A DNA stretch of 64,000 bases from Flavobacterium sp. TR2 (GTDB taxonomy: Bacteria; Bacteroidota; Bacteroidia; Flavobacteriales; Flavobacteriaceae), in contig NZ_CP104307.1 in assembly GCF_025252405.1 (NCBI RefSeq), positions 1,054,001 to 1,118,000 of the forward strand, given 5' to 3'. Position numbers and translations under genes: made by a program. Below the pieces are notes generated by a model, which searched no databases, had not been told where the DNA came from, and saw nothing but the letters and a program-made list of their open reading frames with translations. This document shows positions 9,367 through 18,232 of the stretch, in pieces (position 1 is the stretch's first letter; the number at the start of each line of letters is the position of its first letter).

Positions 9367-9423
9367 ATTGTATATAAAATGCCTTGAGATAAAAGTTGCA
9401 TCTTTGCACCAAAATTATTTCAA

Positions 9424-9816
9424 ATGCTTTCAAAAAATTACAAACCGATTTTTCATTTGCTATGCCTTGCTTTAGGTACATATATTATACATAAAGCAGT
9501 TTTTTTATTTGCAGAAATTAGTTCGGAGAAATTTCATTACAGTTTAGAATTACTGTATATATCTTTCTTCGCAATCTCATCTTTATTATACCTTATATTA
9601 TTAGTAGTAAAAAAGAAGAATTTCGAAATCGTCGGAATGACATTTCTATTCGGAACTTTTACACAAATGCTATTAGCGTATTTAGTCTTGCAGCCAATTT
9701 TAAAAAATCAAACTGGAGAAACCAATGTTGAAAAAGTCAGTTTTTTTATAACATTTGTGCTGTTTTTGTTATTTCAGACGCTTTTAACTGTCCGATTATT
9801 AAATGAAAAGCCTTAA
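9424..9816 (+). CDS. Four-helix membrane protein preceding atpB
   Basis: A 130-residue integral membrane protein with four hydrophobic segments (about residues 10-28, 42-64, 71-92 and 104-123). It occupies the place where atpI-type genes sit in other ATP synthase operons, but I cannot show homology. The adjacent AtpZ-like gene ends 57 nt before and a good promoter for atpB follows. It may be a diverged AtpI; otherwise unknown. Confidence 0.7.
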   Translation: MLSKNYKPIFHLLCLALGTYIIHKAVFLFAEISSEKFHYSLELLYISFFAISSLLYLILLVVKKKNFEIVGMTFLFGTFTQMLLAYLVLQPILKNQTGETNVEKVSFFITFVLFLLFQTLLTVRLLNEKP

Positions 9817-9862
9817 AATAACAATTCTTTAAAACAAGGTTTAAAAATAATTTTTCATATCC

Positions 9863-9892
9863 TTTTGAATATTAATAAAAAATGTACCTTTG
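9863..9892 (+). promoter_or_regulatory. Promoter of the atpB-E-F-H-A-G operon
   Basis: TTTTG at 9863-9867 and TACCTTTG at 9885-9892 are separated by 17 nt, matching the Bacteroidota -33/-7 arrangement (TTTG and TAnnTTTG). The ATG of atpB at 9935 follows 42 nt after the -7 box, leaving a short leader. Confidence 0.7.
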
Positions 9893-9934
9893 CACCAAAT
9901 TTTAGAAACGTAAAAAAATAAGATTTTCCAAGAT

Positions 9935-11110
9935 ATGGTGATTTCAAACAAACCACTCAGCTTTATTCTTGCTGCTTTTGTAGCTTCTCTACCGATTATG
10001 GGTTTTGCAAATCCAGAGAATGACTCGACGCATGTTCAAACTGAAACTGCTCATGAAGAGAAAGTAGTTTCACATACTGCTCACGAAGAGGGAGAGCACG
10101 TTGCTCTTGACCCTAAGGCAAAAGTGGATGCATTTATCGATCACCACTTACAAGATTCTCATGACTTTGTTTTCTTTTCAGATGAAAAAGAAAATAAACA
10201 CTATGGCTTTCCATTACCAGTTATCCTTATTGATGGAGGTTTAAAAGTTTTCTCTTCTTCAAAATTACACCACGGAGAAGAAGTAGCAGAAGTTGACGGT
10301 AGCTACTACAAATTAGTTCACGGAAAAATTTACAAAACAGATGCAGCCGGAACAATCAACTTTGATGAGCACGGTCATCCATCAAACGAAAAACCATTAG
10401 ATTTTTCAATTACTAAAAATGTTGTTTCAATGCTTTTCGTATCAGTATTATTGTTCTTCATGTTTACTGGTTTAGCAAAATCATACAAAAAAGGACCAAT
10501 CCCAACAGGATTTGGTAGAGTTTTAGAACCATTGGTGATTTTCATTAGAGACGAAATTGCGGTTCCAAATATTGGAGAGAAAAAATACCGTAAATTTATG
10601 GGTTATCTATTGACAGTGTTTTTCTTTGTTTGGATCTTAAACTTATTAGGAATGACTCCGCTAGGAATCAACGTAACAGGAAACATCGCTATTACAGTTT
10701 GTTTAGCAGCCTTTACATTTATCATTACTCAATTTAGTGCAAACAAAGATTATTGGGGACACATCTTCTGGATGCCAGGAGTACCAGTTCCAATGAAAAT
10801 CATCTTAGCTCCAATTGAGATTTTAGGAACATTAACAAAACCATTCGCATTATTAATTCGTTTGTACGCAAACATTACTGCAGGTCACGTAGTAATCATG
10901 AGTTTGATTGCAATGATTTTTGTTGGAAAAAATTTAGCAGCAGATTTGCCAATCTCATTAGGATTGACATTGTTTATCTCTGTTATTGAAATTTTAGTTG
11001 CATTTTTACAAGCGTTTATCTTCACAATGTTATCATCATTGTTTATTGGTATGGCTGTTCAAGATCATGATCATGCTCACCACCACGAAGACGAAACTGC
11101 GATTATTTAA
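9935..11110 (+). CDS. atpB: F-type ATP synthase subunit a
   Basis: Subunit a forms the proton half-channels beside the c-ring in the inner membrane. The core has the usual membrane helices and the essential Arg at about 309 in LLIRLYANITAGH. At 391 residues it is far longer than the roughly 250-270 of E. coli: there is a cleavable-looking signal peptide (LSFILAAFVASLPIMGFA), then about 120 residues of a His- and Glu-rich periplasmic extension, and a His-rich C-terminus (DHDHAHHHED). Such extensions occur in other Bacteroidetes. It has its own promoter and leads the operon. Confidence 0.95.
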   Translation: MVISNKPLSFILAAFVASLPIMGFANPENDSTHVQTETAHEEKVVSHTAHEEGEHVALDPKAKVDAFIDHHLQDSHDFVFFSDEKENKHYGFPLPVILIDGGLKVFSSSKLHHGEEVAEVDGSYYKLVHGKIYKTDAAGTINFDEHGHPSNEKPLDFSITKNVVSMLFVSVLLFFMFTGLAKSYKKGPIPTGFGRVLEPLVIFIRDEIAVPNIGEKKYRKFMGYLLTVFFFVWILNLLGMTPLGINVTGNIAITVCLAAFTFIITQFSANKDYWGHIFWMPGVPVPMKIILAPIEILGTLTKPFALLIRLYANITAGHVVIMSLIAMIFVGKNLAADLPISLGLTLFISVIEILVAFLQAFIFTMLSSLFIGMAVQDHDHAHHHEDETAII

Positions 11111-11144
11111 TTTTAGAAGTTTAATTTTATATATATAAATAGTT

Positions 11145-11342
11145 ATGGGAACAATTCCAACTTTAGTAGGTGCTGGTTTAGTAGTAATCGGTGCAGGTTT
11201 AGGTTTAGGTAAAATCGGTGGATCTGCTATGGACGCTATTGCTCGTCAGCCAGAAGCTGCTGGTAAAATTCAAACTGCGATGATTATTATCGCGGCTTTA
11301 TTAGAAGGTTTAGCATTCGCTGCTTTAATCTTAGGAAAATAA
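11145..11342 (+). CDS. atpE: F-type ATP synthase subunit c
   Basis: A 65-residue two-helix hairpin protein that oligomerises into the rotating c-ring. The first helix is Gly-rich (GAGLVVIGAGLGLGKIGGSA), the polar loop has ARQPE, and the ion-binding carboxylate is Glu54 in ALLEGLAFAAL. It is shorter than the 70-80 residues of many homologues, mainly at the N-terminus. The gene lies 34 nt after atpB and is followed by a 15-bp hairpin before atpF, which could raise its transcript level relative to the rest. Confidence 0.95.
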   Translation: MGTIPTLVGAGLVVIGAGLGLGKIGGSAMDAIARQPEAAGKIQTAMIIIAALLEGLAFAALILGK

Positions 11343-11355
11343 TAAAGAGAGAAAT

Positions 11356-11390
11356 AACAGCATCTTTAACGGTTGGTTAAAGATGTTGTT
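11356..11390 (+). promoter_or_regulatory. Intra-operon hairpin between atpE and atpF
   Basis: AACAGCATCTTTAAC (11356-11370) pairs over 15 positions, with one G-U, with GTTAAAGATGTTGTT (11376-11390) around the loop GGTTG. No continuous T-run follows, so it is more likely an RNA-stabilising, processing or partial-attenuation structure than a full terminator. Confidence 0.6.
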
Positions 11391-11432
11391 ACTTTTAAAA
11401 AAGAAATTAAATATTTAATATAGTTATATAAA

Positions 11433-11933
11433 ATGGATAAGTTAATTAACGATTTTTCATTCGGATTATTCTTCTGGCAAGCTTTAATCTTGGTAGTATT
11501 GATTTTACTTTTAGTGAAATTTGCTTGGAAACCAATTATGGAATCTATTACTGCTAGAGAAGAAGGTATTAAAAATGCATTGCTTTCTGCTGAAAATGCA
11601 AAGAGAGAAATGGAAAACTTACAAGCTGACAATCAAAGAATTTTGAATGAAGCTCGTGCTGAACGTGACGCGATGTTAAAAGAAGCTCGCGAAATGAAAG
11701 AGAAAATGATTGCTGATTCTAAAAACGAAGCACAAGAAGCTGGTCAAAAAATGATTGATCAAGCTAAAGCGGCTATCGAAAGCGAAAAGAATGCTGCAAT
11801 GGCAGAATTGAAATCTCAAGTTTCTTCTCTATCATTGAGTATTGCTGAAAAATTATTGAAAGAAGAATTATCTAACAAAGAATCTCAAACTAAATTGGTT
11901 GAGAAAATGTTAGGTGACGTAAAGTTAAACTAA
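11433..11933 (+). CDS. atpF: F-type ATP synthase subunit b
   Basis: A 166-residue peripheral-stalk subunit: one N-terminal membrane helix (about residues 10-32, FGLFFWQALILVVLILLLV) followed by a long charged coiled coil rich in Ala, Glu and Lys. It dimerises and holds the catalytic head still against the turning rotor. It lies between the atpE hairpin and atpH, 4 nt before the next start. Confidence 0.95.
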   Translation: MDKLINDFSFGLFFWQALILVVLILLLVKFAWKPIMESITAREEGIKNALLSAENAKREMENLQADNQRILNEARAERDAMLKEAREMKEKMIADSKNEAQEAGQKMIDQAKAAIESEKNAAMAELKSQVSSLSLSIAEKLLKEELSNKESQTKLVEKMLGDVKLN

Positions 11934-11937
11934 GATT

Positions 11938-12471
11938 ATGGCAAGTACAAGAGCAGCAATTCGTTATGCAAAAGCAATTCTAGACTTAGCAAACTCTAAA
12001 GGTGTTGCCGAAGCTGTCAATAACGATATGAAATCAATTGCTAGTGCAATTGAGACTAACGAAGAATTGAGTACATTTATTCAAAACCCAACTACAACAG
12101 TTGAAGTTAAAGAAGGTGCTCTTTTAGAAGTTTTTGCAAATGTAAATGGAGTGACAAAAGGTTTGTTCCGTTTATTATTCGAAAACAAAAGATTCGAAAT
12201 TCTAGATGCAATTGCAGTAGAATACAATAAATTATTTGATGAAAACAATGGTGTTGAAGTAGCAAAAGTTACTACAGCTATTCCGATGGACGCTGCTTTA
12301 GAAGCTAAAGTTTTAGCAAAAGTTGCAACTTTATCAGATAAAAAAATTACAATTGAAAATATAGTAGATCCTTCAATCATTGGTGGATTTATTTTGAGAA
12401 TAGGAGATAATCAGTACAACGCTTCAGTTGCAAACAGATTACAAGTATTAAAAAGAGAGTTAAGTAATTAG
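11938..12471 (+). CDS. atpH: F-type ATP synthase subunit delta
   Basis: A 177-residue protein that caps the alpha/beta head and joins it to the b-subunit stalk. The N-terminal helical domain begins ASTRAAIRYAKAILDLA and the C-terminal signature IIGGFILRIGDNQYNASV (near residues 147-164) is the conserved OSCP/delta motif. It starts 4 nt after atpF and ends 37 nt before atpA. Confidence 0.95.
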   Translation: MASTRAAIRYAKAILDLANSKGVAEAVNNDMKSIASAIETNEELSTFIQNPTTTVEVKEGALLEVFANVNGVTKGLFRLLFENKRFEILDAIAVEYNKLFDENNGVEVAKVTTAIPMDAALEAKVLAKVATLSDKKITIENIVDPSIIGGFILRIGDNQYNASVANRLQVLKRELSN

Positions 12472-12508
12472 TTTTATAACACAAAAAGTGTCTAAATTAT
12501 AAATTAAG

Positions 12509-14086
12509 ATGGCGGAAATCAAACCTGCTGAAATTTCAGCAATATTAAGAAAGCAAGTAGAAGGTTTTGAATCTGGTGCTACGCTAGAGGAAGTAGGAAC
12601 AGTACTTCAAGTTGGAGACGGTATTGCTCGTGTTTACGGGCTATCTAATGTACAATATGGAGAGTTAGTAGAATTTGATAACGGTATGGAAGGTATCGTA
12701 TTGAATCTTGAGGAGGATAATGTTGGAGTTGTATTATTAGGACCATCAACTGGACTTAAAGAAGGATCTACAGCAAAAAGAACTCAACGTATTGCTTCTC
12801 TTAAAGTAGGTGAGCAAATGGTAGGACGTGTGGTTAACACTCTTGGTTTTCCAATCGATGGAAAAGGACCAATCGGTGGTGACTTATACGAAATGCCTTT
12901 AGAAAGAAAAGCACCTGGTGTTATCTTCCGTCAGCCAGTAACTGAGCCATTACAAACAGGTGTAAAAGCAGTTGATGCTATGATCCCAGTTGGTCGTGGA
13001 CAGCGTGAGCTTGTTATTGGTGACCGTCAGACAGGTAAATCTACTGTTTGTATCGATACGATCTTAAATCAAAAAGAATTTTACGATGCAGGAAAACCTG
13101 TATTCTGTATATATGTTGCAATTGGGCAAAAAGCTTCAACTGTAGCAGGAATTGCAAAAATGTTAGAAGAAAAAGGAGCAATGGCTTATACAGTTATTGT
13201 TGCTGCTAATGCTTCTGACCCAGCTCCAATGCAAGTTTATGCTCCATTCGCTGGTGCTGCAATTGGAGAGTACTTCAGAGATTCTGGACGTCCAGCTCTT
13301 ATCGTTTATGATGATTTGTCTAAACAAGCTGTTGCTTACCGTGAGGTTTCTCTTTTATTAAGAAGACCACCGGGACGTGAGGCTTACCCTGGAGACGTTT
13401 TCTACTTACACTCTCGTTTATTAGAGCGTGCTTGTAAAGTAATCGCTGATGATGGTATCGCTAAAAACATGAACGATTTACCAGAATCTATTAAAGGTAT
13501 CGTAAAAGGTGGTGGTTCATTAACTGCTTTACCAATTATAGAAACTCAAGCTGGTGACGTTTCTGCATATATCCCAACAAACGTAATCTCTATTACAGAT
13601 GGTCAGATTTTCCTTGATGGAGATTTGTTCAACTCTGGGGTTCGTCCTGCGATCAACGTAGGTATCTCTGTATCTCGTGTTGGAGGTAATGCACAGATTA
13701 AATCAATGAAAAAAGTTTCTGGAACTTTAAAATTAGACCAAGCTCAATTCCGTGAATTAGAGGCTTTCGCTAAATTTGGTTCTGACTTAGATTCTGTTAC
13801 TTTAAACGTAATTGAAAAAGGAAAAAGAAACGTTGAGATCTTGAAACAAGGTTTAAATGATCCTTATACAGTTGAAAACCAAGTAGCGATTATCTACGCT
13901 GGTTCTAAAAACTTATTAAGAAATGTTCCTGTTAATAAAGTAAAAGAATTCGAAGCAGATTTCTTAGCTTACTTAAACAGCAAACATAAAGATACACTTA
14001 ACGCTTTAAAAGCTGGTAAATTAGATGACGCTATTACAGATGTTATCGAAAAAGCAGCAAAAGAAGTTTCAGCAAAATATAACTAA
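12509..14086 (+). CDS. atpA: F-type ATP synthase subunit alpha
   Basis: The 525-residue nucleotide-binding, non-catalytic subunit of the F1 head. Walker A is GDRQTGKST (171-179) and the arginine finger reaching the catalytic site is Arg390 in SVSRVGG. Length and order of motifs are normal. The catalytic beta subunit (atpD) is not in this window, so the head is encoded in two places in the chromosome. A perfect 17-bp AT-rich hairpin separates it from atpG. Confidence 0.97.
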   Translation: MAEIKPAEISAILRKQVEGFESGATLEEVGTVLQVGDGIARVYGLSNVQYGELVEFDNGMEGIVLNLEEDNVGVVLLGPSTGLKEGSTAKRTQRIASLKVGEQMVGRVVNTLGFPIDGKGPIGGDLYEMPLERKAPGVIFRQPVTEPLQTGVKAVDAMIPVGRGQRELVIGDRQTGKSTVCIDTILNQKEFYDAGKPVFCIYVAIGQKASTVAGIAKMLEEKGAMAYTVIVAANASDPAPMQVYAPFAGAAIGEYFRDSGRPALIVYDDLSKQAVAYREVSLLLRRPPGREAYPGDVFYLHSRLLERACKVIADDGIAKNMNDLPESIKGIVKGGGSLTALPIIETQAGDVSAYIPTNVISITDGQIFLDGDLFNSGVRPAINVGISVSRVGGNAQIKSMKKVSGTLKLDQAQFRELEAFAKFGSDLDSVTLNVIEKGKRNVEILKQGLNDPYTVENQVAIIYAGSKNLLRNVPVNKVKEFEADFLAYLNSKHKDTLNALKAGKLDDAITDVIEKAAKEVSAKYN

Positions 14087-14099
14087 TAAGATAATTGAT

Positions 14100-14147
14100 A
14101 AATTAGATAATTAGAAAATGTTAATCATTATTCTAATTATCTAATTT
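14100..14147. repeat. AT-rich perfect palindrome between atpA and atpG
   Basis: AAATTAGATAATTAGAA (14100-14116) and its exact reverse complement (14131-14147) flank a 14-nt loop. The stem is all A-T except for two G-C pairs, and no T-run of terminator type is needed to explain it. The wording resembles dispersed flavobacterial intergenic repeats. Confidence 0.75.
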
Positions 14148-14175
14148 CAAGATTGTCACATTTTCTAATTAATAG

Positions 14176-15036
14176 ATGGCAAATTTAAAGGAAATCCGTA
14201 ATAGAATTACTTCCGTTTCATCGACGATGCAGATTACATCGGCAATGAAAATGGTTTCTGCTGCAAAGCTGAAGAAAGCACAAGATGCAATCACTGCAAT
14301 GCGTCCTTATGCCGAGAAATTAACGGAGTTATTGCAAGATCTTTCTGCTACACTTGAAGGTGAAGTAGGAGGAGATTACACTACACAGCGTGAAGTAAAA
14401 AAAGTATTGTTGGTAGCTGTAACTTCAAACAGAGGTTTATGTGGTGCTTTCAATTCTAATATTATTAAAGAGATTAAAAATCGTACCGATTTCTATGCTG
14501 GAAAGCAAGTTGACGTTTTTGCCATTGGTAAAAAAGGAAGTGACGCTTTAAGCAAAACTCATAAAGTGCACGGTCATCATAATGCAATTTTCGATCATTT
14601 AACTTTTGAAAATGTTGCTGGAATTGCTGATGATTTAACACAAAAGTTTTTATCTGGAGAATACGATAGAATTGAGTTGGTTTACAATCAGTTTAAAAAT
14701 GCTGCGACTCAAATTGTTCAAGTTGAGCAATTCTTACCGTTAGCTCCTATAAATACTGATGTTACAGCAGCTTCTGGAGATTATATTTTTGAACCAGGAA
14801 AAGAAGAAATTGTATTGGCTTTAATTCCTAAGTCTTTAAAAACACAATTGTATAAAGGAATTCGTGATTCATTTGCTTCTGAGCATGGAGCGCGTATGAC
14901 TGCAATGCATAAAGCGACAGATAACGCTACAGCTTTAAGAAACCAATTGAAATTAACTTATAACAAAGCTCGTCAAGCTGCGATTACAAGTGAAATTTTG
15001 GAGATTGTTGGTGGAGCAGAAGCTTTAAACGGATAA
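14176..15036 (+). CDS. atpG: F-type ATP synthase subunit gamma
   Basis: The 286-residue central rotor shaft. The N-terminal helix (NLKEIRNRITSVSSTMQIT) and the C-terminal helix with the conserved RMTAMHKATDNA and YNKARQAAITSEILEIVGGA segments form the coiled coil that turns inside the head. Last gene of the operon; a strong terminator follows 20 nt after the stop. The epsilon subunit normally encoded after beta is absent from here. Confidence 0.96.
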   Translation: MANLKEIRNRITSVSSTMQITSAMKMVSAAKLKKAQDAITAMRPYAEKLTELLQDLSATLEGEVGGDYTTQREVKKVLLVAVTSNRGLCGAFNSNIIKEIKNRTDFYAGKQVDVFAIGKKGSDALSKTHKVHGHHNAIFDHLTFENVAGIADDLTQKFLSGEYDRIELVYNQFKNAATQIVQVEQFLPLAPINTDVTAASGDYIFEPGKEEIVLALIPKSLKTQLYKGIRDSFASEHGARMTAMHKATDNATALRNQLKLTYNKARQAAITSEILEIVGGAEALNG

Positions 15037-15053
15037 TCTATTCGATAATAAAC

Positions 15054-15088
15054 AAAAGAAAAGCCAGCGTTAGCTGGCTTTTCTTTTT
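15054..15088 (+). terminator. Intrinsic terminator of the ATP synthase operon
   Basis: AGAAAAGCCAGC (15057-15068) pairs perfectly with GCTGGCTTTTCT (15073-15084) around a GTTA loop and is followed by TTTT. It lies 20 nt after the atpG stop. Confidence 0.92.
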
Positions 15089-15118
15089 ATTGGAAGTTTT
15101 ATTCTTTTTTAAAAATAC

Positions 15119-15179
15119 TTTTATAAAATGGTGATTCTCAAATTATCTTTAAGTTGAGAATCACTACCATTTTATAAAA
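15119..15179. repeat. Long palindrome downstream of the atp operon
   Basis: TTTTATAAAATGGTGATTCTCAA-type left arm (15119-15141) is matched by the reverse complement at 15154-15179, the right arm having three extra bases (TAG) as a bulge. Stem about 23 bp, loop 12 nt. It could be a second terminator or a small non-autonomous repeat. Confidence 0.7.
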
Positions 15180-15200
15180 ATAGACAGATAAACTCTGCGT

Positions 15201-15467
15201 GCTTTGTCTTTCATGGGAACAAACTAGCTTTATTAATCCCAATGCTCTGTTTTTTTAAGGGTTACAATACAGCAGAATCAATCCCCTATGCTTTGTCTTT
15301 TATGGGAACAAACAAGCTTTATTAGTCCCAGTGCTCTGTTTTTATTGGGGTTACACTACAGCTGAATCAATCCCCTATGCTTTGTCTTTTATGGGAACAA
15401 ACAAGCTTTATCAGTCCCAGTGCTTTCTTTTTTAGAAGGGTTGTATTTAGCTTTCCCAATCCCTTTG
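15201..15467. repeat. Tandem array: three 89-bp units, each of two related hairpin half-units
   Basis: GCTTTG recurs at 15201, 15290 and 15379 (period 89). Each unit splits into a 43-nt and a 46-nt half that resemble each other: a T-rich lead (GCTyTGTyTTT) then GGG, about 20 nt containing ACA and AGCT, then TCCC. Each half can thus fold into a GGG/CCC hairpin, six in all. The third unit is the most diverged. No open reading frame covers it. Confidence 0.8.
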
Positions 15468-15707
15468 TAACAAATTTAAACAAAGACTGTTAAAAAATTG
15501 TTACATAATTTTCATCTCTATTTTATATATTTCACATGTTGTGTTAAAAAAAAGGATATAATTAGCTTAATATAAGTTGTTTAAAAATATTTTGTAATGC
15601 TTTTCACTTTTTTTTGTTAAGTTTTATATATTTTTCAAATATTCAAAAGCTATTTTTCGTAGTCTATATTTTAATTATTTTTGAACTCTATATTTCTTTT
15701 AAAAGCA
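15468..15707. other. AT-rich non-coding stretch before the GNAT gene
   Basis: This rest of the roughly 670-nt gap between atpG and the acetyltransferase gene is strongly A+T-rich, with poly-T tracts and no credible coding frame. I see no exact TAnnTTTG box near the acetyltransferase start. Confidence 0.6.
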
Positions 15708-16154
15708 ATGGCCTTACAAATAAAAGAGCTTACCACCATTGAAGAAATGGCAGCTCAAATCCATACGATTCGATTTTTATATCCAAATATATCTCTTGAA
15801 AAATATGAAGCGTTTCTTTCTGAAATGCTTCCGCATAATTACATTCAAATTGCAGTGTTTGAAGATGAGGCTTGTCTTGGTTTAACGGGCTGCTGGTCGG
15901 CTACAAAACTTTGGACAGGTAAATATCTTGAGATTGACAATTTTGTAGTTAATCCAGAATATCGATCTAAGGGAATTGGAAAAATGCTTACCGATTATAT
16001 CGAGAAAAAAGCAATCGAATTAAATTGCAGCAGTATTGTTTTGGACGCTTTTACGGGTAATTTTGGAGCTCATAGATTTTATTATAATCAGGGTTATGCT
16101 CCAAGAGGATTTCATTTTGTGAAAATTTTAGACGAAAAGAAATTAACGATTTAA
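15708..16154 (+). CDS. GNAT family N-acetyltransferase
   Basis: A 148-residue acetyl-CoA-dependent acyltransferase of the GNAT fold. The acetyl-CoA-binding motif A is visible as VNPEYRSKGIGKMLTDYIEK (R/Q-x-x-G-x-G/A form RSKGIG) and motif B as LDAFTGNFGAHRFYYNQGY. The substrate is not predictable. I take the ATG at 15708 (MALQIKELTT); an in-frame TTG at 15681 would add nine residues that do not look like part of the fold. It stands alone between the repeat region and the flippase gene. Confidence 0.85.
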   Translation: MALQIKELTTIEEMAAQIHTIRFLYPNISLEKYEAFLSEMLPHNYIQIAVFEDEACLGLTGCWSATKLWTGKYLEIDNFVVNPEYRSKGIGKMLTDYIEKKAIELNCSSIVLDAFTGNFGAHRFYYNQGYAPRGFHFVKILDEKKLTI

Positions 16155-16214
16155 AAACAATCAGAAGTTTTCTTTATTGCATCAACAAAAGCACCATTAA
16201 ACAAAAGAAATGGT

Positions 16215-16222
16215 TATTTTTG
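16215..16222 (+). promoter_or_regulatory. Putative -7 box for the flippase-dut transcript
   Basis: TATTTTTG matches TAnnTTTG and lies 27 nt before the TTG start of the flippase gene. No -33 TTG at the ideal distance is evident. Confidence 0.4.
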
Positions 16223-16249
16223 TCTTACAAACATTATTAGCATTATATT

Positions 16250-17710
16250 TTGGGATTATATAAAAATCTATTCAAGCAAACGGCAATTTACGGTCTGGCT
16301 ACAGTTTTACCGAGAATGCTGAGTTTTTTATTAGTGAGATTATATACTGGAATTTTGCCTACAGCAGAGTATGGTGAAGTTTCGATCGTATTGTCTTGGA
16401 TGGTTTTCTTTAATGTGGTTCTTTCGTACGGAATGGAAACTGCTTTTTTTAGATTTTACAGTGCAGAAGAAGATAAGAAAAATGTAATTGCAACATCTAC
16501 CATTTCAATATTTTGGACCTCAATACTATTTCTTTTCGCCGGATTGATTTTTAGAAATACTTTAGCAAACTTAGCCGAAGTTGATGTTCAGTACATAACT
16601 TACACTATTTGGATTTTAGTTTTAGATGCACTGGTTTTAATTCCATTCTCAAAACTTAGAGCCAACCAGAGACCCATGGTTTATGCCGCAATTAAAATAG
16701 GCAATGTGGTGATAAACTTATTGCTGAATATATTTTTCCTAATGTACCTTCCAAAATTGGCAGAGGCAAATCCGAATTCTATTTGGGATAATCTATACGT
16801 TCAGAATTTCCAGATAGCTTATATTTTCATTGCAAACCTGCTGGCAAGTTTAGCAACATTTATCGTGCTTTCTCCAAATTATCTTTCGCTTGGACGAAAA
16901 TTTGATCCGGTGCTTTGGAAAAAAATGATGAAATACGGGCTTCCGATTTTGGTTGCAGGATTGGCTTTTGCTGTAAATGAACATTTTGATAAAATTTTAT
17001 TAGGTTACTTACTTCCCGAAAATTTGGCTAAATCTGAAGTGGGAGCGTATTCGGCGTGTTACAAACTGGGATTGTTTATGGTTCTTTTTGCGACAGCTTT
17101 TAGATTAGGAATTGAGCCTTTCTTTTTTAGTCATGCTAAAAATGAAAATGCGCCTCAGACTTATGCAGTAATCACCAAATATTTTGTGATTTTAGGATCA
17201 CTAATTTTATTAGGAGTTATCGTTTTTGCAGATGTTTTAAAATACTTATTATTAGATAACAAATCGTATTGGGAAGCAATGAAAGTTGTGCCTCTCATTA
17301 TTTTGGCAAACTTCTTTTTGGGTATTTACAACAATTTATCGGTTTGGTACAAGTTAACTGATAAAACAAAAATTGGCGCTTACATTTCTATCGTAGGAGC
17401 AATTGTTACCTTGATTTTGAATTATGTTTTAATTCCGAAGTATAGCTATTACGGATCTGCAATTGCAACTATTTCGGCTTACGGAAGTATGATGCTTATT
17501 TCTTATGTTTTAGGAAATAAATATTACCCGATTCCTTATGACATGAACAAGATTGGTGCTTATTTAGGCGTTTCAATATTATTTTCGATTATTTCTTTTT
17601 ACGGATTTAGAGAAAAATATTATGTTGGAATTCCGCTTCTTTTAATCTTTATGTACATGGTTTACCATTTTGAAAAAGATATTATTAAAGGAATAATGAA
17701 AAGAAAATAA
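16250..17710 (+). CDS. Polysaccharide flippase (Wzx/MATE-like, MVF superfamily)
   Basis: A 486-residue inner-membrane protein with about fourteen hydrophobic helices. The N-terminus (YKNLFKQTAIYGLATVLPRM) is typical of the oligosaccharide flippases of Bacteroidetes that move lipid-linked glycans to the periplasmic side. The start is a TTG at 16250; no earlier ATG gives a sensible N-terminus. TATTTTTG at 16215-16222 could be its -7 box. dut follows 26 nt downstream and the sugar nucleotidyltransferase after it, so the three are probably co-transcribed. Confidence 0.87.
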   Translation: MGLYKNLFKQTAIYGLATVLPRMLSFLLVRLYTGILPTAEYGEVSIVLSWMVFFNVVLSYGMETAFFRFYSAEEDKKNVIATSTISIFWTSILFLFAGLIFRNTLANLAEVDVQYITYTIWILVLDALVLIPFSKLRANQRPMVYAAIKIGNVVINLLLNIFFLMYLPKLAEANPNSIWDNLYVQNFQIAYIFIANLLASLATFIVLSPNYLSLGRKFDPVLWKKMMKYGLPILVAGLAFAVNEHFDKILLGYLLPENLAKSEVGAYSACYKLGLFMVLFATAFRLGIEPFFFSHAKNENAPQTYAVITKYFVILGSLILLGVIVFADVLKYLLLDNKSYWEAMKVVPLIILANFFLGIYNNLSVWYKLTDKTKIGAYISIVGAIVTLILNYVLIPKYSYYGSAIATISAYGSMMLISYVLGNKYYPIPYDMNKIGAYLGVSILFSIISFYGFREKYYVGIPLLLIFMYMVYHFEKDIIKGIMKRK

Positions 17711-17736
17711 AGCACTTTTAAAATTATATTTAAAAA

Positions 17737-18171
17737 ATGAAAATTCAGATTATCAATAAATCACAGCACGATTTGCCAAATTACGAAACAATTGCTTCTG
17801 CAGGAATGGATTTGCGTGCCAATATTATAGAGCCAATTACGTTAAAACCTTTAGAAAGAACTATTGTGAAAACAGGACTTTTTATTGAATTGCCAATTGG
17901 TTATGAAGCGCAAGTAAGACCAAGAAGCGGATTGGCGGCAAAAAAAGGAGTAACTGTTTTAAATTCGCCAGGAACTGTTGATGCAGATTACAGAGGAGAA
18001 ATCGGAGTAATTTTAGTAAATTTATCTAATGACGATTTTGTGATCGAAAATGGAGAACGAATTGCGCAGCTGATTATTGCAAAGCATGAAAGAGCCGAAT
18101 GGATTGAAGTTGAAACACTTTCTGAAACATCTAGAGGTGAAGGAGGCTTTGGAAGCACTGGAGTAAAATAA
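17737..18171 (+). CDS. dut: dUTP diphosphatase
   Basis: Hydrolyses dUTP to dUMP and pyrophosphate, keeping uracil out of DNA and feeding dTMP synthesis; acts as a cytoplasmic trimer. All five dUTPase motifs are present in 144 residues: AGMDLRA (22-28), RPRSGLA (61-67), [10 protein letters not shown] (79-88), GERIAQLII (106-114) and [10 protein letters not shown] (133-142). The length is standard. It lies between the flippase and the nucleotidyltransferase genes on one strand. Confidence 0.96.
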   Translation: MKIQIINKSQHDLPNYETIASAGMDLRANIIEPITLKPLERTIVKTGLFIELPIGYEAQVRPRSGLAAKKGVTVLNSPGTVDADYRGEIGVILVNLSNDDFVIENGERIAQLIIAKHERAEWIEVETLSETSRGEGGFGSTGVK

Positions 18172-18232
18172 AAAAAGAATGACCAAACCCAATGAAGATT
18201 TTTAGAATCTTCGAATAAAAATCAAATAAAGA

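Noticed and set aside
9399..9406. CATCTTTG as a promoter for the membrane protein at 9424
   Set aside because: It differs from TAnnTTTG in the first base and has no -33 box at a fitting distance.
15201..15467. Possible CRISPR array because of regular repeats
   Set aside because: Repeats are contiguous and the 'spacers' are themselves repeated; no cas genes are near.
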